This document shows positions 34,732-43,510 of a stretch of DNA of 64,000 bases, piece after piece (within the stretch, counting starts at the first letter, position 1; each line of letters begins with the position of its first letter). The translations under genes were made by a program, and so were the position numbers. The DNA comes from Nocardioides albertanoniae. Lineage in GTDB: Bacteria; Actinomycetota; Actinomycetes; Propionibacteriales; Nocardioidaceae. The DNA is taken from assembly GCF_006716315.1 (NCBI RefSeq), contig NZ_VFOV01000001.1, positions 4,906,508 to 4,970,507 of the forward strand. The letters run 5' to 3'. Under the pieces are notes generated by a model that saw only the letters and a program-made list of their open reading frames with translations, was not told the origin of the DNA and did not search any database.

Positions 34732-35051
34732 TGAAAGCCGACGCCCTCCGTGGCCACCTCGACTCGCTGATCCTGGCCGTCGTCGAGAAGCAGCCCCTTC
34801 ACGGCTACGCGATCATCGAGGCGCTGGCCGCTCGCAGCGGTGGCGAGCTCGACCTCCCCACCGGCACCATCTACCCCGCCCTGCGCCGCCTCGAGAAGGC
34901 CGGCTATCTCGACAGCTCCTGGTCAGAGGTCGGCGGCCGCAAGCGCCGCACCTACGAGCTCTCCCGCGCCGGCCACAAGGCCCTCGCCGCCCACCGCCAG
35001 GAGTGGAAGACCTTCGCCACCGTCGTCTCCGACGTGCTCGGCCCTGCCTGA
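34731..35051 (+). CDS. PadR family transcriptional repressor
   Basis: 106 residues, the short PadR type. The winged helix is shown by LDSLILAVVEKQPLHGYAIIEAL, LPTGTIYPALRRLEKAGYL and RKRRTYELSRAGHKAL. The ATG overlaps the right half of the inverted repeat, so autoregulation is expected. Its targets are probably the divergent MMPL exporter and the downstream HAAS-domain membrane protein. Confidence 0.9.
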   Translation: MKADALRGHLDSLILAVVEKQPLHGYAIIEALAARSGGELDLPTGTIYPALRRLEKAGYLDSSWSEVGGRKRRTYELSRAGHKALAAHRQEWKTFATVVSDVLGPA

Positions 35052-35077
35052 TCCCCCTCCCTCCGCTGTCCACCTCC

Positions 35078-35125
35078 GCCGAGAAGTCACCCCTGCAGGC
35101 CGAGGAGTCACTCCTGCAGGTCGAG
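35078..35125. repeat. Intergenic repeat, family B, copy 1
   Basis: Two tandem 21-bp units (GCCGAGRAGTCACYCCTGCAG at 35078-35098 and 35099-35119) plus a GTCGAG start of a third. The same family forms the large palindromic array at 35860-35994. Confidence 0.8.
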
Positions 35126-35211
35126 TGGGTACCAGGCACCAGGGCTGCTCCGGCGTCGTTTCAGGGTCGTCCCTGATGCGCCCGAGGTCACCTGCGACCG
35201 ACGATCAGCCC

Positions 35212-35850
35212 ATGAGCGCAGTCGACGTCTACCTAGCGGACCTGCGTGCCGCCATCCCCGGCCCCAGCTGGACCCGACGCGATCTGCTGCGCGAGGCCGG
35301 CGGCCACCTCGAAGACGCGACCGAGGCGTACGCCACCGCCGGCTACTCGACCATGGAGGCCGAGACCCTCGCACTGCGCGACTTCGGCTCGGTCGACGAG
35401 GTCGCCCCCGGCTTCCGGGACACCGTCGCGATCGGTGCTGCGCGGCGTACGGCGATCCTGCTCGTGCTCGTCATGATCCCCCAGACGGTCCTCTGGGACG
35501 GACGGATCGACCTCGGCGCCAGCGCCGGCGCGGCGGCACCCGACGGAGGCCTCTTCCACGTGCTCGACACCCTCATCGGTTACGTCGGCACCGCGGGCAC
35601 CATCGGCGCGGTCATCGCGCTCGTGGCGACCGCGATCGGTCAGCGCTGGCTCCCGATCGGCGCTCGCACCGCTCGCCTGACCGCGGCCTGGTCGCTGGCC
35701 ACGGCCCTCGCGATCCCGGTGATCGGCTTCACGATGCTCACCCTCACCGGCGGACTCACCGTCATGCTCGCGATGAGCGCGATCGCCTTCATGGCCATCC
35801 CGTTCGCCCTGGTCGCCGTCTCGGCCCAGCGCACCCTCGCCGCCTGCTGA
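35212..35850 (+). CDS. Membrane protein with N-terminal HAAS (permease prefix) domain
   Basis: 212 residues from ATG 35212; ATG 35176 would add 12 residues. Residues 1-65 (YLADLRAAIPGPSWTRRDLLREA, then HLEDATEAYATAGYSTMEAETLALRDFGSVDEVAPGF split across a helix pair) match the HAAS/permease-prefix helical domain known to occur next to PadR genes. Four or so membrane helices follow. It is thought to link membrane state to PadR-regulated genes. It sits directly after padR and is flanked on both sides by family B repeats. Confidence 0.75.
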   Translation: MSAVDVYLADLRAAIPGPSWTRRDLLREAGGHLEDATEAYATAGYSTMEAETLALRDFGSVDEVAPGFRDTVAIGAARRTAILLVLVMIPQTVLWDGRIDLGASAGAAAPDGGLFHVLDTLIGYVGTAGTIGAVIALVATAIGQRWLPIGARTARLTAAWSLATALAIPVIGFTMLTLTGGLTVMLAMSAIAFMAIPFALVAVSAQRTLAAC

Positions 35851-35859
35851 GACCCACCC

Positions 35860-35994
35860 GCCGAGGCGTCACTCCCGCAGGCCGAAAGGTCAACTCTGCA
35901 GGTCGAGAAGTCACACCAGTGACTTCTCACCCTGTAGGAGTGACGCCTCGGCCTGCGGGAGTGACTTCTCAGCCTGCAGGGGTGACCTCTCGGC
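35860..35994. repeat. Large palindromic array of family B repeats
   Basis: Forward 21-bp units at 35860-35880 and 35881-35901, a central hairpin (GAGAAGTCAC at 35905-35914 with GTGACTTCTC at 35919-35928), then three reverse units at 35932-35952, 35953-35973 and 35974-35994. The consensus is GCCGAGRNGTCACNCCTGCAG. It fills the gap between the convergent HAAS-protein and helicase genes and may end both transcripts. Confidence 0.85.
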
Positions 35995-36013
35995 AGAGCG
36001 CAGGAGGATCAGG

Positions 36014-37861
36014 TCAGTCGAACTTGCGCTTCTGGCGCGGCTTGCGGGGCCGGTCGTTGGAGTCGCCGCGACCACCGTGGCGGGGGCCGCTCTTGTCGAA
36101 GCGACCGCCGGAGCGGCGTACGGGACCGCCGGAGTCCTCGGAGAGCTCGATGAGCTTGCCGGAGATGCGGGTCGACTCCAGGGCCTTCCAGGTCTCGGGG
36201 GCGAGGTCGGCGGGGAGCTCGACGAGCGAGAAGTCGTTGCGGATGGAGATGTTGCCGAAGTCGGCGCGACGCAGGCCGCCCTCGTTGGCGATGGCGCCGA
36301 CGATCTGGCGCGGCTCCACGCGGTGACGCTTGCCCACCTGGATCTTGTACGTCGCGAGCGGCTGCCCGGTGTGGCGCGACGTACCGGTCTCCCGGCGCGC
36401 CCCCGAGCCACGGTCGTCGCGGTCGCGACGTCCACGACGGTCGTCGTAGGCGGGCTTCTCGGGCTCGGGCTCGAGGAGCAGCGGCTCCTCGCCGTGGAGC
36501 ACCGCGGCCAGAGCGGCAGCGACGTCGACCTCGGGGATGTCGTGCTCCTCGACGTAGTGGCGCACCACGTCGCGGAAGAACTCGATCTTCTCGCCCTCCT
36601 GGAGAGCGGCGGTGATGCCGTCGTCGAAGCGCGAGAGGCGGGTCGCGTTGACCTCGTCGACCGACGGCAGGTTCATCTGCTTCGGCGATGCCTTGGTGTG
36701 CTTCTCGATCGCGCGCAGCAGCCAGCGCTCGCGCGGGGTGACGAACGAGATCGCGTCGCCGGTGCGGCCGGCGCGACCCGTACGACCGATGCGGTGCACG
36801 TAGGCCTCGACGTCGGTCGGCAGGTCGTAGTTGACGACGTGGGAGATCCGCTCGACGTCGAGACCGCGAGCCGCGACGTCGGTGGCGACCAGGATGTCGA
36901 GCGACCCGTCCTTGAGCTGGTTGACGGTCTTCTCGCGCTGGGCCTGAGCGATGTCACCGTTGATCGCGGTGGCCGCGAAGCCCCGCGCACGCAGCTTCTC
37001 GGCGAGCGACTCGGTCTCCGACTTGGTGCGGGTGAAGACGATCATGCCCTCGAAGTTCTCGACCTCGAGGATGCGGGTGAGCGCGTCGACCTTCTGGGGG
37101 TAGGACACCATCAGGTAGCGCTGGGTGATGTTGGAGGCGGTCTGGGTCTTCGCCTTGACCGAGATCTCCTTGGCGTCGCGCAGGTACTTCTTCGAGAGCC
37201 GGCGGATCTGGGAGGGCATGGTCGCCGAGAAGAGCGCGACCTGCTTGTCCTCAGGAGTGTCGGCGAGGATCGTCTCGACGTCCTCCGCGAACCCCATGTT
37301 GAGCATCTCGTCGGCCTCGTCGAGCACCAGGAAGCGCAGCTGGGAGAGATCCAGCGTGCCCTTCTCGAGGTGGTCCATGATCCGGCCGGGGGTGCCGACG
37401 ACGACGTGCACGCCGCGGCGCAGCGCGGTCAGCTGCGGGCCGTAGCCCTGGCCGCCGTAGACCGGCAGGATGCGTACGCCGTCGAGGTTGGTCGCGTAGC
37501 GCTCGAACGCCTCGCACACCTGCAGCGCCAGCTCACGCGTCGGCGCGAGCACCAGCGCCTGCGGAGCGTTCTGGTAGACGTCGAGGTTGGAGAGCACCGG
37601 CAGCGCGAACGCGGCGGTCTTGCCGGTGCCGGTCTGCGCGAGGCCGACGACGTCGTGACCCTCGAGCAGCGAGGGGATCGTCGCGGCCTGGATCGCCGAC
37701 GGCGTCTCGTAGCCGAGCGCCTTGACGGCGTCGAGCACACCGGCGGAGAGACCGAGTGAGTCGAAGGTCGGACCCTGCTGCGCCTCCACGCCGGACTCGC
37801 CGCCGGCCGCCTCGGGCGCGGGAGGGGTGGATACGGCAGAATCAGCGTCGGTGCTCACCAT
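36014..37861 (-). CDS. DEAD-box ATP-dependent RNA helicase with DbpA-like RNA-binding domain
   Basis: 615 residues. Helicase motifs are AQTGTGKTAAF (near 74), PTRELA, GTPGR, VLDEADEM (near 181), SATMP and HRIGRTGRAGR. A DbpA/CsdA-type RNA-binding domain (KIQVGKRHRVEPRQIVGAIANE) follows after about residue 480, and then an Arg/Gly-rich basic tail. It probably unwinds structured mRNA or rRNA precursors and assists growth in the cold. The N-terminus has a short acidic, Pro-rich lead. Confidence 0.93.
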   Translation of the reverse strand: MVSTDADSAVSTPPAPEAAGGESGVEAQQGPTFDSLGLSAGVLDAVKALGYETPSAIQAATIPSLLEGHDVVGLAQTGTGKTAAFALPVLSNLDVYQNAPQALVLAPTRELALQVCEAFERYATNLDGVRILPVYGGQGYGPQLTALRRGVHVVVGTPGRIMDHLEKGTLDLSQLRFLVLDEADEMLNMGFAEDVETILADTPEDKQVALFSATMPSQIRRLSKKYLRDAKEISVKAKTQTASNITQRYLMVSYPQKVDALTRILEVENFEGMIVFTRTKSETESLAEKLRARGFAATAINGDIAQAQREKTVNQLKDGSLDILVATDVAARGLDVERISHVVNYDLPTDVEAYVHRIGRTGRAGRTGDAISFVTPRERWLLRAIEKHTKASPKQMNLPSVDEVNATRLSRFDDGITAALQEGEKIEFFRDVVRHYVEEHDIPEVDVAAALAAVLHGEEPLLLEPEPEKPAYDDRRGRRDRDDRGSGARRETGTSRHTGQPLATYKIQVGKRHRVEPRQIVGAIANEGGLRRADFGNISIRNDFSLVELPADLAPETWKALESTRISGKLIELSEDSGGPVRRSGGRFDKSGPRHGGRGDSNDRPRKPRQKRKFD

Positions 37862-37916
37862 CCAACGGTAGGCCCATATAGCACGTTCTCTGCATTCCTC
37901 GCCGCGGTGGCCCCGA

Positions 37917-38195
37917 TCACGTGCCGACAGTCAAGATCCGTTCAAGCCGCCGCTCGATGCGGCGGGAATCGACCTGCGACTTCAGATCAGCAGACGTACG
38001 CCACCCCGACCGCTCATAGAACGCGATCGCCCGGGCGTTGTCCTGAAGCACCCAGAGTTCGAGCGTGGTGACGCCCACCGAGCATGCGTACGCATCCACC
38101 TCTGCCAGCACGCGCCCACCCGTCGACGCCAGGCACCGATCGTCCTGCGCGGAGCAATCGCCAGCAAATCGATTACCAGATGGTCCGCGAATCAA
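37917..38195 (-). pseudogene. Remnant of a GNAT acetyltransferase gene
   Basis: Only the C-terminal third of a GNAT domain is readable: GGRVLAEVDAYACSVGVTTL, then VLQDNARAIAFYERSGWR. The acetyl-CoA-binding loop that should precede it is missing or out of frame; a neighbouring frame at 37982-38167 reads AIAPRRTIGAWRRRVGA, similar to the lost loop. This indicates at least one frameshift and loss of the N-terminal half. Confidence 0.6.
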
Positions 38196-38279
38196 TCAAT
38201 AGACCCACCGCGGATCCATCAGTAGATGAGAAATCTGCGGATACACTGACGGCGTGAACGACATCCTCCCGCTGGCTAC

Positions 38280-39339
38280 GTGTCGTTCGGGGCGCGGCCT
38301 CGGATCATCGACGAGGTGCAACGAGGCGGCGACGACCTACTCCTTGCGATCAACGAGTGCGCTGATGGCGACAACTCACCGGGTCAGTTCGTTCTTTCCG
38401 GATCATCCAGATTCCTGACCGTTCCGACGCTCTCAGAGTCGTTGGCAGGCCGAGCCGTGTTTCTCGACCTCTGGCCGTTGAGCGCTGCTGAACGCACCGG
38501 CTCCGTCGTTGACACGCCCGCCGCGCTGTTCGACCCGTCGGGATTCACCTCCCGCGACCTGCTCTCACCCTGGGACCGAGACCAGTACTTCGACTTGATC
38601 CGATCGGGCGGATATCCGGAGGCGATCCGTGTGCCCGAGTCTGTCCGCGACGCATGGTTCGACTCGTACGTCTCAACAGTGACGCTGCGGGATGTGGCAA
38701 GTTTCGCCGACATCCGCAACGCGAGCGCGGTTCCGCAGCTTCTGAGCCTGGTCGCGGCACGTTCCGGCAGTCAGCTGGTCCTGACCGACCTGGCAAAGAG
38801 CATGCACCTCGCACAGAACACCGCGCGGGGACTACCTCGGCTATCTCGAGATCGTGTTCCTCACCGCGAGCCTTCCGGTGTGGTCGACCAACCTCAGCTC
38901 TCGGCTGATCAAGACCCCGAAAGCGTACGTGACCGACACCGGGCTAGCCGCTTCTCTTCTCGGTGTCGATGAGAGCGTCGCCGAGCCCGGACATCCCCAG
39001 GCGGGCCAGCTCGTCGAGACTCTCGTCTTCACCGAGCTCACCCGCCAGCTCACCACCAGCAGCGCTCGTGCGAGCCTCAACTACTTTCGAGATCGTGAGG
39101 GCCGCGAGGTCGACTTCGTCCTCACCAAGCGAGACGGGAGCATCGTCGGCATAGAGGTCAAGGCCAGCGCTACGGCGAAGGTCGACTCGTTCAAGCATCT
39201 GGCCTGGATGCGTGACAAGTACGGCGAGAAGTTTCGTGCGGGCTACGTGCTCTATCTGGGTTCGGAGATCCGGCCCTTCGGCGACCGACTCACCGCGGTG
39301 CCACTATCCGCACTCTGGGAAGGTCGGCGATTGCTCTGA
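38280..39339 (+). pseudogene. Broken DUF4143-type AAA ATPase gene (5-prime deletion plus frameshift)
   Basis: Reading begins at RIIDEVQRGGDDLLLAIN; the P-loop half that belongs before this is absent, and upstream sequence is unrelated. Conserved parts remain: LSGSSRFLTVPTLSESLAGR, the DUF4143 region GGYPEAIRVPESVRDAWFDS, and the nuclease-like EVDFVLTKRDGSIVGIEVKA tail. A four-G run at 38827-38830 appears to hold one extra base; removing one G joins the two frames as ARDYLGYLEIVFLTASLPVW. Such ATPases are often linked to toxin-antitoxin or mobile islands. Confidence 0.8.
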
Positions 39340-39345
39340 ACGGCG

Positions 39346-40167
39346 TCAGGAGGCGATGACCTCGTCGCCGACGGCGATCTCTCCGGGGTGGACGACGGCG
39401 AGGTGCACCGCTGCCCACACCTTGCCGTCCCAGCGGCGGTGCCGGGCGAGCGTACGCAGCGGGTCCTTGCCCGACTCCAGGGTCTCGGCGTCGATGGTGG
39501 TCATCACGCAGCGGTCGATCCGCTCGGCGACACGGAACCTGGCGCCGCCGATCGCAACCTCCTGCCAGCCGTCCTCGGCGAACGGCTCGGGGACGCCCTC
39601 GACGAGCAGATTGGCGCGAAACCGTCCGGCCGGGACGTCGTCGTCGGCCCAGGCATCGACCTGGCCGACCGACGCATCCGAGATGAGCGACACCGGCGAG
39701 GAGTCGTGGAAGGCGGCGTGCTCCCCGGGCCGGAACTTGTCCGGGTTCATCGCCCGCCTCGTCGGCTCGGCACACCACATCAGTCGCAGGTCGTCGCGGC
39801 CGAGCACCTTCCGCAGCCAGCTGTCGGCCGTCTCGCCGACAGCCCGCGCCGTGAGCTGCTTCCGGAAGAAACGTACGCCGACGGTCGGCGCGTCCTCGTC
39901 GGGCGCCGTCACCTCCAGCGGGTCCGCCCCCGGGCCGCTCAGCGTCAGGTCCACGCCCGTCGGGCCACCGGTCGCCGGGGTCTCCGCCACGATCTCGAAC
40001 AGCGACCGCAGCTCTCGAGCCGTGACCAGCTTGTCCCTGCCGTCGACCACCATCCACTCGCGGTCGCCCACGATCCCGGTGCGGCCGACGTACGCCGCCT
40101 CGACCGGCCTGATCGCCGTCGACTTCACCGGATGGACGTTGATCCCTGCCAGGTGCATGCGGCCCAT
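39346..40167 (-). CDS. MOSC domain protein (YcbX/YiiM-like, molybdenum-cofactor sulfur carrier fold)
   Basis: 273 residues; ATG 40158 is an alternative start. The N-terminal beta-barrel GINVHPVKSTAIRPVEAAYV, the GIVGDREWMVVD block and the late MOSC motif RIDRCVMTTIDAETLESGKDPLRTL (split here at the conserved Cys) match YcbX-type proteins. These detoxify N-hydroxylated compounds or handle sulfur for Mo cofactor. No Mo-enzyme gene lies nearby. Confidence 0.87.
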   Translation of the reverse strand: MGRMHLAGINVHPVKSTAIRPVEAAYVGRTGIVGDREWMVVDGRDKLVTARELRSLFEIVAETPATGGPTGVDLTLSGPGADPLEVTAPDEDAPTVGVRFFRKQLTARAVGETADSWLRKVLGRDDLRLMWCAEPTRRAMNPDKFRPGEHAAFHDSSPVSLISDASVGQVDAWADDDVPAGRFRANLLVEGVPEPFAEDGWQEVAIGGARFRVAERIDRCVMTTIDAETLESGKDPLRTLARHRRWDGKVWAAVHLAVVHPGEIAVGDEVIAS

Positions 40168-40181
40168 TGAATCGGACCCGG

Positions 40182-42005
40182 CTACTCGACCGTGACCGAT
40201 TTTGCGAGGTTGCGGGGCTTGTCGACGTCGTGACCGAGCGCCTTGGCCGCATGGAAGGCGATCAGCTGGAGCGGGATCGTCATCAGGATGGGGTCGAGCT
40301 CGACCTCGTTCTTCGGTACGTCGACGCGCAGCGCGTCGAGCTCGCCGAGGTCGACGTCGGGGTGGGTGACCACGACCAGAGGCCCGCGGCGGGCGTCGAT
40401 CTCGTGCAGCGCTGCGACGTTGCGGTCGGTGAGCTCGTCCTGCGGCACGATCGCTACCGTCGGCACCTCCGCCGAGATCAGCGCGAGCGGACCGTGCTTG
40501 AGCTCGGAGGTCTGGTAGGCCTCGGCGTGCCGGTAGGAGATCTCCTTCAGCTTCTGGGCGCCCTCGCGGGCGACCGGGTAGCCGCGTACGCGCCCGATGA
40601 AGAACATCGACTCCGCCTCGGCCAGGCGCGCTGCGATCTCCTCGAGATGCGACTCGCTCTTGAGCACCTCCTCGATCTGGGCCGGCAGCGCCTGCAGGCC
40701 CGCGATGAGCCGCTTGCCGTCGGCGATCGAGAGGTCGCGTACGCGGCCGAGCTGGAGCGCGAGCAGCGAGAACGCGACGTACATGTTGGTGAGCGCCTTG
40801 GTCGAGGCCACCGCGATCTCCGGGCCGGCGTGGAGGTAGATGCCGCCGTCGACCGCCCGCGCGATCGCCGAGCCGACGACGTTGACGACGCCGAGCACCC
40901 GGCCACCCTTGCGCTTGATCTCCTGCACGGCGAGCAGCGTGTCGATGGTCTCGCCGGACTGGGAGACGACGACGTAGAGGGTGTCGGGCTCGATGATCGG
41001 GTTGCGGTAGCGGAACTCGGAGGCGGCCTCGGCGTCGGCGGGGACGCGGGCGAGCTCCTCGATCAGGCCGGCACCCATCTGGCCGACGTAGTAGGCCGAC
41101 CCGCAGCCGAGGATCTTCACCCGGCGGATCGCCCGCAGCTCGCGCGGATCCAGGTTGAGACCGCCGAGATGCGCCGTGCCGAACCGCTCGTCGAGCCGCC
41201 CGCGCAGCGCCCGCTCGACAGACGACGGCTGCTCCAGGATCTCGGTGAACATCCGCGGCTCGTCGGCGAGCTCGCCGTATTCGAAGGCCGACGGGTCGAC
41301 GTCGACCTCGCGGGCCGTCGTCGTGGTCGTGGTCAGGTCCTGGCGGAACGTCGTGAAGCCGGTGGCGGTGACGGTGGCCAGCTCGCCGTCGTCGAGGTGG
41401 GCGACGGTGGTCGTGTGGCGTACGACCGCGGCCAGGTCGGAGGCGACGTACATCTCGCCGTCACCCACGCCGACGATCAGCGGTGAGCCGTTGCGGGCCA
41501 CGACCATGCGGTCGGGGAAGTCGGCGTGCACGACCGCGAGACCCCAGGTGCCCTCGATCTGGGCCAGCACGTCGACGACCTTGGCCTCGAGGGTGTCGGC
41601 CGTCGAGGCCGCGACGAGGTGGGCGAAGACCTCGGTGTCGGTGTCGCTGGCGAGCTCGACACCCGCCTCGGTGAGCCGCTCGCGCAACGATGCGGCATTG
41701 TCGACGATGCCGTTGTGCACGACGGCCACGCGACCGTCGGCGGAGACGTGCGGGTGGGCGTTGGCGTCGCTGGCCGGGCCGTGGGTCGCCCACCGGGTGT
41801 GGCCGATGCCGACCTTGCCGGCGAACCGCTTCGGCAGGGCATCGACCAGATCGCGTACGCGGCCGGCCTTCTTCACCACCTGCAGCCTGCTGCCCAGCAC
41901 CGCGACGCCCGACGAGTCATAGCCGCGGTGCTCCAGCCGCGCCAGGCCCTCGGTGAGCAGGCCGACCGCCTGCTGGGGGCCGACGTATCCGACGATTCCG
42001 CACAT
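40182..42005 (-). CDS. glmS: Glutamine-fructose-6-phosphate aminotransferase (isomerising)
   Basis: 607 residues starting at ATG 42005 so that Cys2 becomes the N-terminal nucleophile (CGIVGYVG). The glutaminase domain (VGIGHTRWATHG, THP-type HPHVSADGRVAVVHNG) occupies 1-240. Two SIS domains follow (VVSQSGETIDTLLA and KLKEISYRHAEAYQTSELKHGP), and the end is KPRNLAKSVTVE. It makes glucosamine-6-phosphate for peptidoglycan. A small unknown gene lies 22 bp upstream on the same strand. Confidence 0.96.
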   Translation of the reverse strand: MCGIVGYVGPQQAVGLLTEGLARLEHRGYDSSGVAVLGSRLQVVKKAGRVRDLVDALPKRFAGKVGIGHTRWATHGPASDANAHPHVSADGRVAVVHNGIVDNAASLRERLTEAGVELASDTDTEVFAHLVAASTADTLEAKVVDVLAQIEGTWGLAVVHADFPDRMVVARNGSPLIVGVGDGEMYVASDLAAVVRHTTTVAHLDDGELATVTATGFTTFRQDLTTTTTTAREVDVDPSAFEYGELADEPRMFTEILEQPSSVERALRGRLDERFGTAHLGGLNLDPRELRAIRRVKILGCGSAYYVGQMGAGLIEELARVPADAEAASEFRYRNPIIEPDTLYVVVSQSGETIDTLLAVQEIKRKGGRVLGVVNVVGSAIARAVDGGIYLHAGPEIAVASTKALTNMYVAFSLLALQLGRVRDLSIADGKRLIAGLQALPAQIEEVLKSESHLEEIAARLAEAESMFFIGRVRGYPVAREGAQKLKEISYRHAEAYQTSELKHGPLALISAEVPTVAIVPQDELTDRNVAALHEIDARRGPLVVVTHPDVDLGELDALRVDVPKNEVELDPILMTIPLQLIAFHAAKALGHDVDKPRNLAKSVTVE

Positions 42006-42027
42006 TGCTCTGTCCTTCTCTCCGTGG

Positions 42028-42291
42028 CTATCCGTAGATGAGCCGTCGCAGCTGTCGTTCGGTGAGCCGGGGCGCAGCGACGACCCGCGCCCGCAACTCC
42101 TCGGCGAGCAGCGCGAAGATCGCATCGTTCTTCGCGCCATAGGTCTTCAGCTGAGCGTGCCGACGACGTACGTAGGCCTCGACCGGTTCGTCGAAGTAGG
42201 CCACCACGTCTTCGATCACACGGGCCGCCTCGGTGGGCGAGAGCCCGGTGGTGGCGACCACGTGGTCGATCAGCGCTTGCTCGGCGTTCAC
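42028..42291 (-). CDS. Small uncharacterised protein upstream of glmS
   Basis: 87 residues from GTG 42291. It is helical and charged (EQALIDHVVATTGLSPTEAARVI, YFDEPVEAYVRRRHAQLK, NDAIFALLAEELRARVV) and ends RLTERQLRRLIYG. No known domain was recognised. The 22-bp gap to glmS on the same strand suggests co-transcription. The start is uncertain because the frame continues upstream without a clear ribosome site. Confidence 0.55.
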   Translation of the reverse strand: MNAEQALIDHVVATTGLSPTEAARVIEDVVAYFDEPVEAYVRRRHAQLKTYGAKNDAIFALLAEELRARVVAAPRLTERQLRRLIYG

Positions 42292-42443
42292 GGAGCAACT
42301 GTGAAGCACCCCAACCAGAGTCACAAGTTTCTGCCCGATATCGGGCAAGATCAGCCAGTTCACGCTCAAGTGGGGAGCGAAGGCCACATTCACTGCTGCA
42401 GAGCACCCGCAGGTGGGGCGCAACGACCGACATCTGCGATTAC

Positions 42444-42472
42444 TTGGACATTCCAGTGGGGGTGAGGTACCT
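42444..42472 (+). promoter_or_regulatory. Probable promoter of the 43-residue gene
   Basis: TTGGAC at 42444-42449 and GTACCT at 42467-42472 are separated by 17 bases, close to vegetative sigma-70-type spacing in actinomycetes. It lies 33 bp before the start codon at 42505. Confidence 0.5.
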
Positions 42473-42504
42473 TTGGTGAACACAAGGTGAACAGGAGGTG
42501 TCTG

Positions 42505-42636
42505 ATGAACGGAAACAAGGTGACCGGCAAGCTCGAGCTGCGCTGGCTTCCCGTCGTCGACCGCCGCGGCCGTAAGCACATGGAGGCCCGCTGGGTCGAA
42601 GTCAGTGCGCCCGCGACCACGCGTCACGCCGCCTGA
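42505..42636 (+). CDS. Short 43-residue basic protein
   Basis: ATG 42505 has a perfect AGGAGG site at 42493-42498, and a promoter and hairpin terminator bracket it. The peptide begins MNGNKVTGKLELRWLPVVD, continues RRGRKHMEARWVEVS and ends TTRHAA. It is rich in Arg and Trp, like small actinobacterial hypothetical proteins. It is too short for most gene finders. The signals make it a real gene; its function is unknown. Confidence 0.7.
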   Translation: MNGNKVTGKLELRWLPVVDRRGRKHMEARWVEVSAPATTRHAA

Positions 42637-42650
42637 GACCAAGCACTTCA

Positions 42651-42681
42651 AAGGCCCGCTCCCTTCAGGGGAGCGGGCCTT
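42651..42681 (+). terminator. Intrinsic terminator of the 43-residue gene
   Basis: AAGGCCCGCTCCC (42651-42663) pairs with GGGAGCGGGCCTT (42669-42681), with a 5-base loop followed by CGTCATTT. Confidence 0.85.
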
Positions 42682-42821
42682 CGTCATTTAGGGATAGCGT
42701 TGTCACTGCAACCAATTTCTCCGGTTGCCGCCAGATTGCCCACGAGAGCGGGAACATTGGCGGAGCCTTCCCTGTTACGATAATTGCAGATTCAACCAAT
42801 TCTTCCAGGAGCTTTCCCACC

Positions 42822-43433
42822 ATGGGCATTTTCAGCAAGAAGGACGCGGCCCCGGCCGACACCGAGTTCGACGCACCCACCGCCGCCATCGAGGACATCT
42901 CGGGCGACTACACCCTTGACCCCACCCACACCCGCCTGGGCTTCTCGGCTCGCCACGCGATGGTGACCACGGTGCGTGGCGCGTTCAAGGAGTTCGACGG
43001 CACCGCGACGATCGACACCGCCGAGCCGGCCAACTCCAAGGTCTCGCTCACCATCAAGGCCGACTCCGTCGACACCGGCAACGCCGACCGCGACGGTCAC
43101 CTGCTCTCCGGCGACTTCTTCGAGAACGAGACCCACCCCAACATCACCTTCGCCTCGACCGCGGTCGAGTTCGACGGTGAGACCTGGAACATCACCGGCG
43201 ACCTGACCATCAAGGGCAACACCAACTCGGTCACCGTCCCGTTCGAGCAGACCGGCTCCGCCAAGGACCCGTTCGGCAACATCCGGGTCGGCTTCGAGGG
43301 CGCCGTCGCGATCAACCGCACCGACTGGGGCCTCTCCTTCAACGCCGCTCTCGAGACCGGCGGCGTGCTCGTCTCCGAGAAGATCAAGCTCGAGTTCGAC
43401 ATCTCGGCCATCAAGGTCGGCGCCGAGGCCTGA
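42822..43433 (+). CDS. YceI family lipid-binding-type protein
   Basis: 203 residues from ATG 42822, with CAGGAG about 10 bases upstream. A 30-residue acidic lead precedes the YceI lipocalin-like barrel: YTLDPTHTRLGFSARHAMV, SVDTGNADRDGHLLSGDFF and FDNETHPNI-like FFENETHPNITFAST. No signal peptide is seen, so it is cytosolic, unlike E. coli YceI. Such proteins bind isoprenoid chains. It is a single gene closed by a strong terminator. Confidence 0.92.
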   Translation: MGIFSKKDAAPADTEFDAPTAAIEDISGDYTLDPTHTRLGFSARHAMVTTVRGAFKEFDGTATIDTAEPANSKVSLTIKADSVDTGNADRDGHLLSGDFFENETHPNITFASTAVEFDGETWNITGDLTIKGNTNSVTVPFEQTGSAKDPFGNIRVGFEGAVAINRTDWGLSFNAALETGGVLVSEKIKLEFDISAIKVGAEA

Positions 43434-43459
43434 GCCTCGCGGCGCTTGCCGAAGACTTC

Positions 43460-43494
43460 GTCGGGGCCACCGGGAATGTCCCGGTGGCCCCGAC
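43460..43494. terminator. Strong bidirectional hairpin
   Basis: GTCGGGGCCACCGGGA (43460-43475) and TCCCGGTGGCCCCGAC (43479-43494) form a perfect 16-bp stem with an ATG loop between the convergent YceI gene and the secreted-protein gene. Confidence 0.85.
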
Positions 43495-43510
43495 GCATGT
43501 CGCGAGCAGA

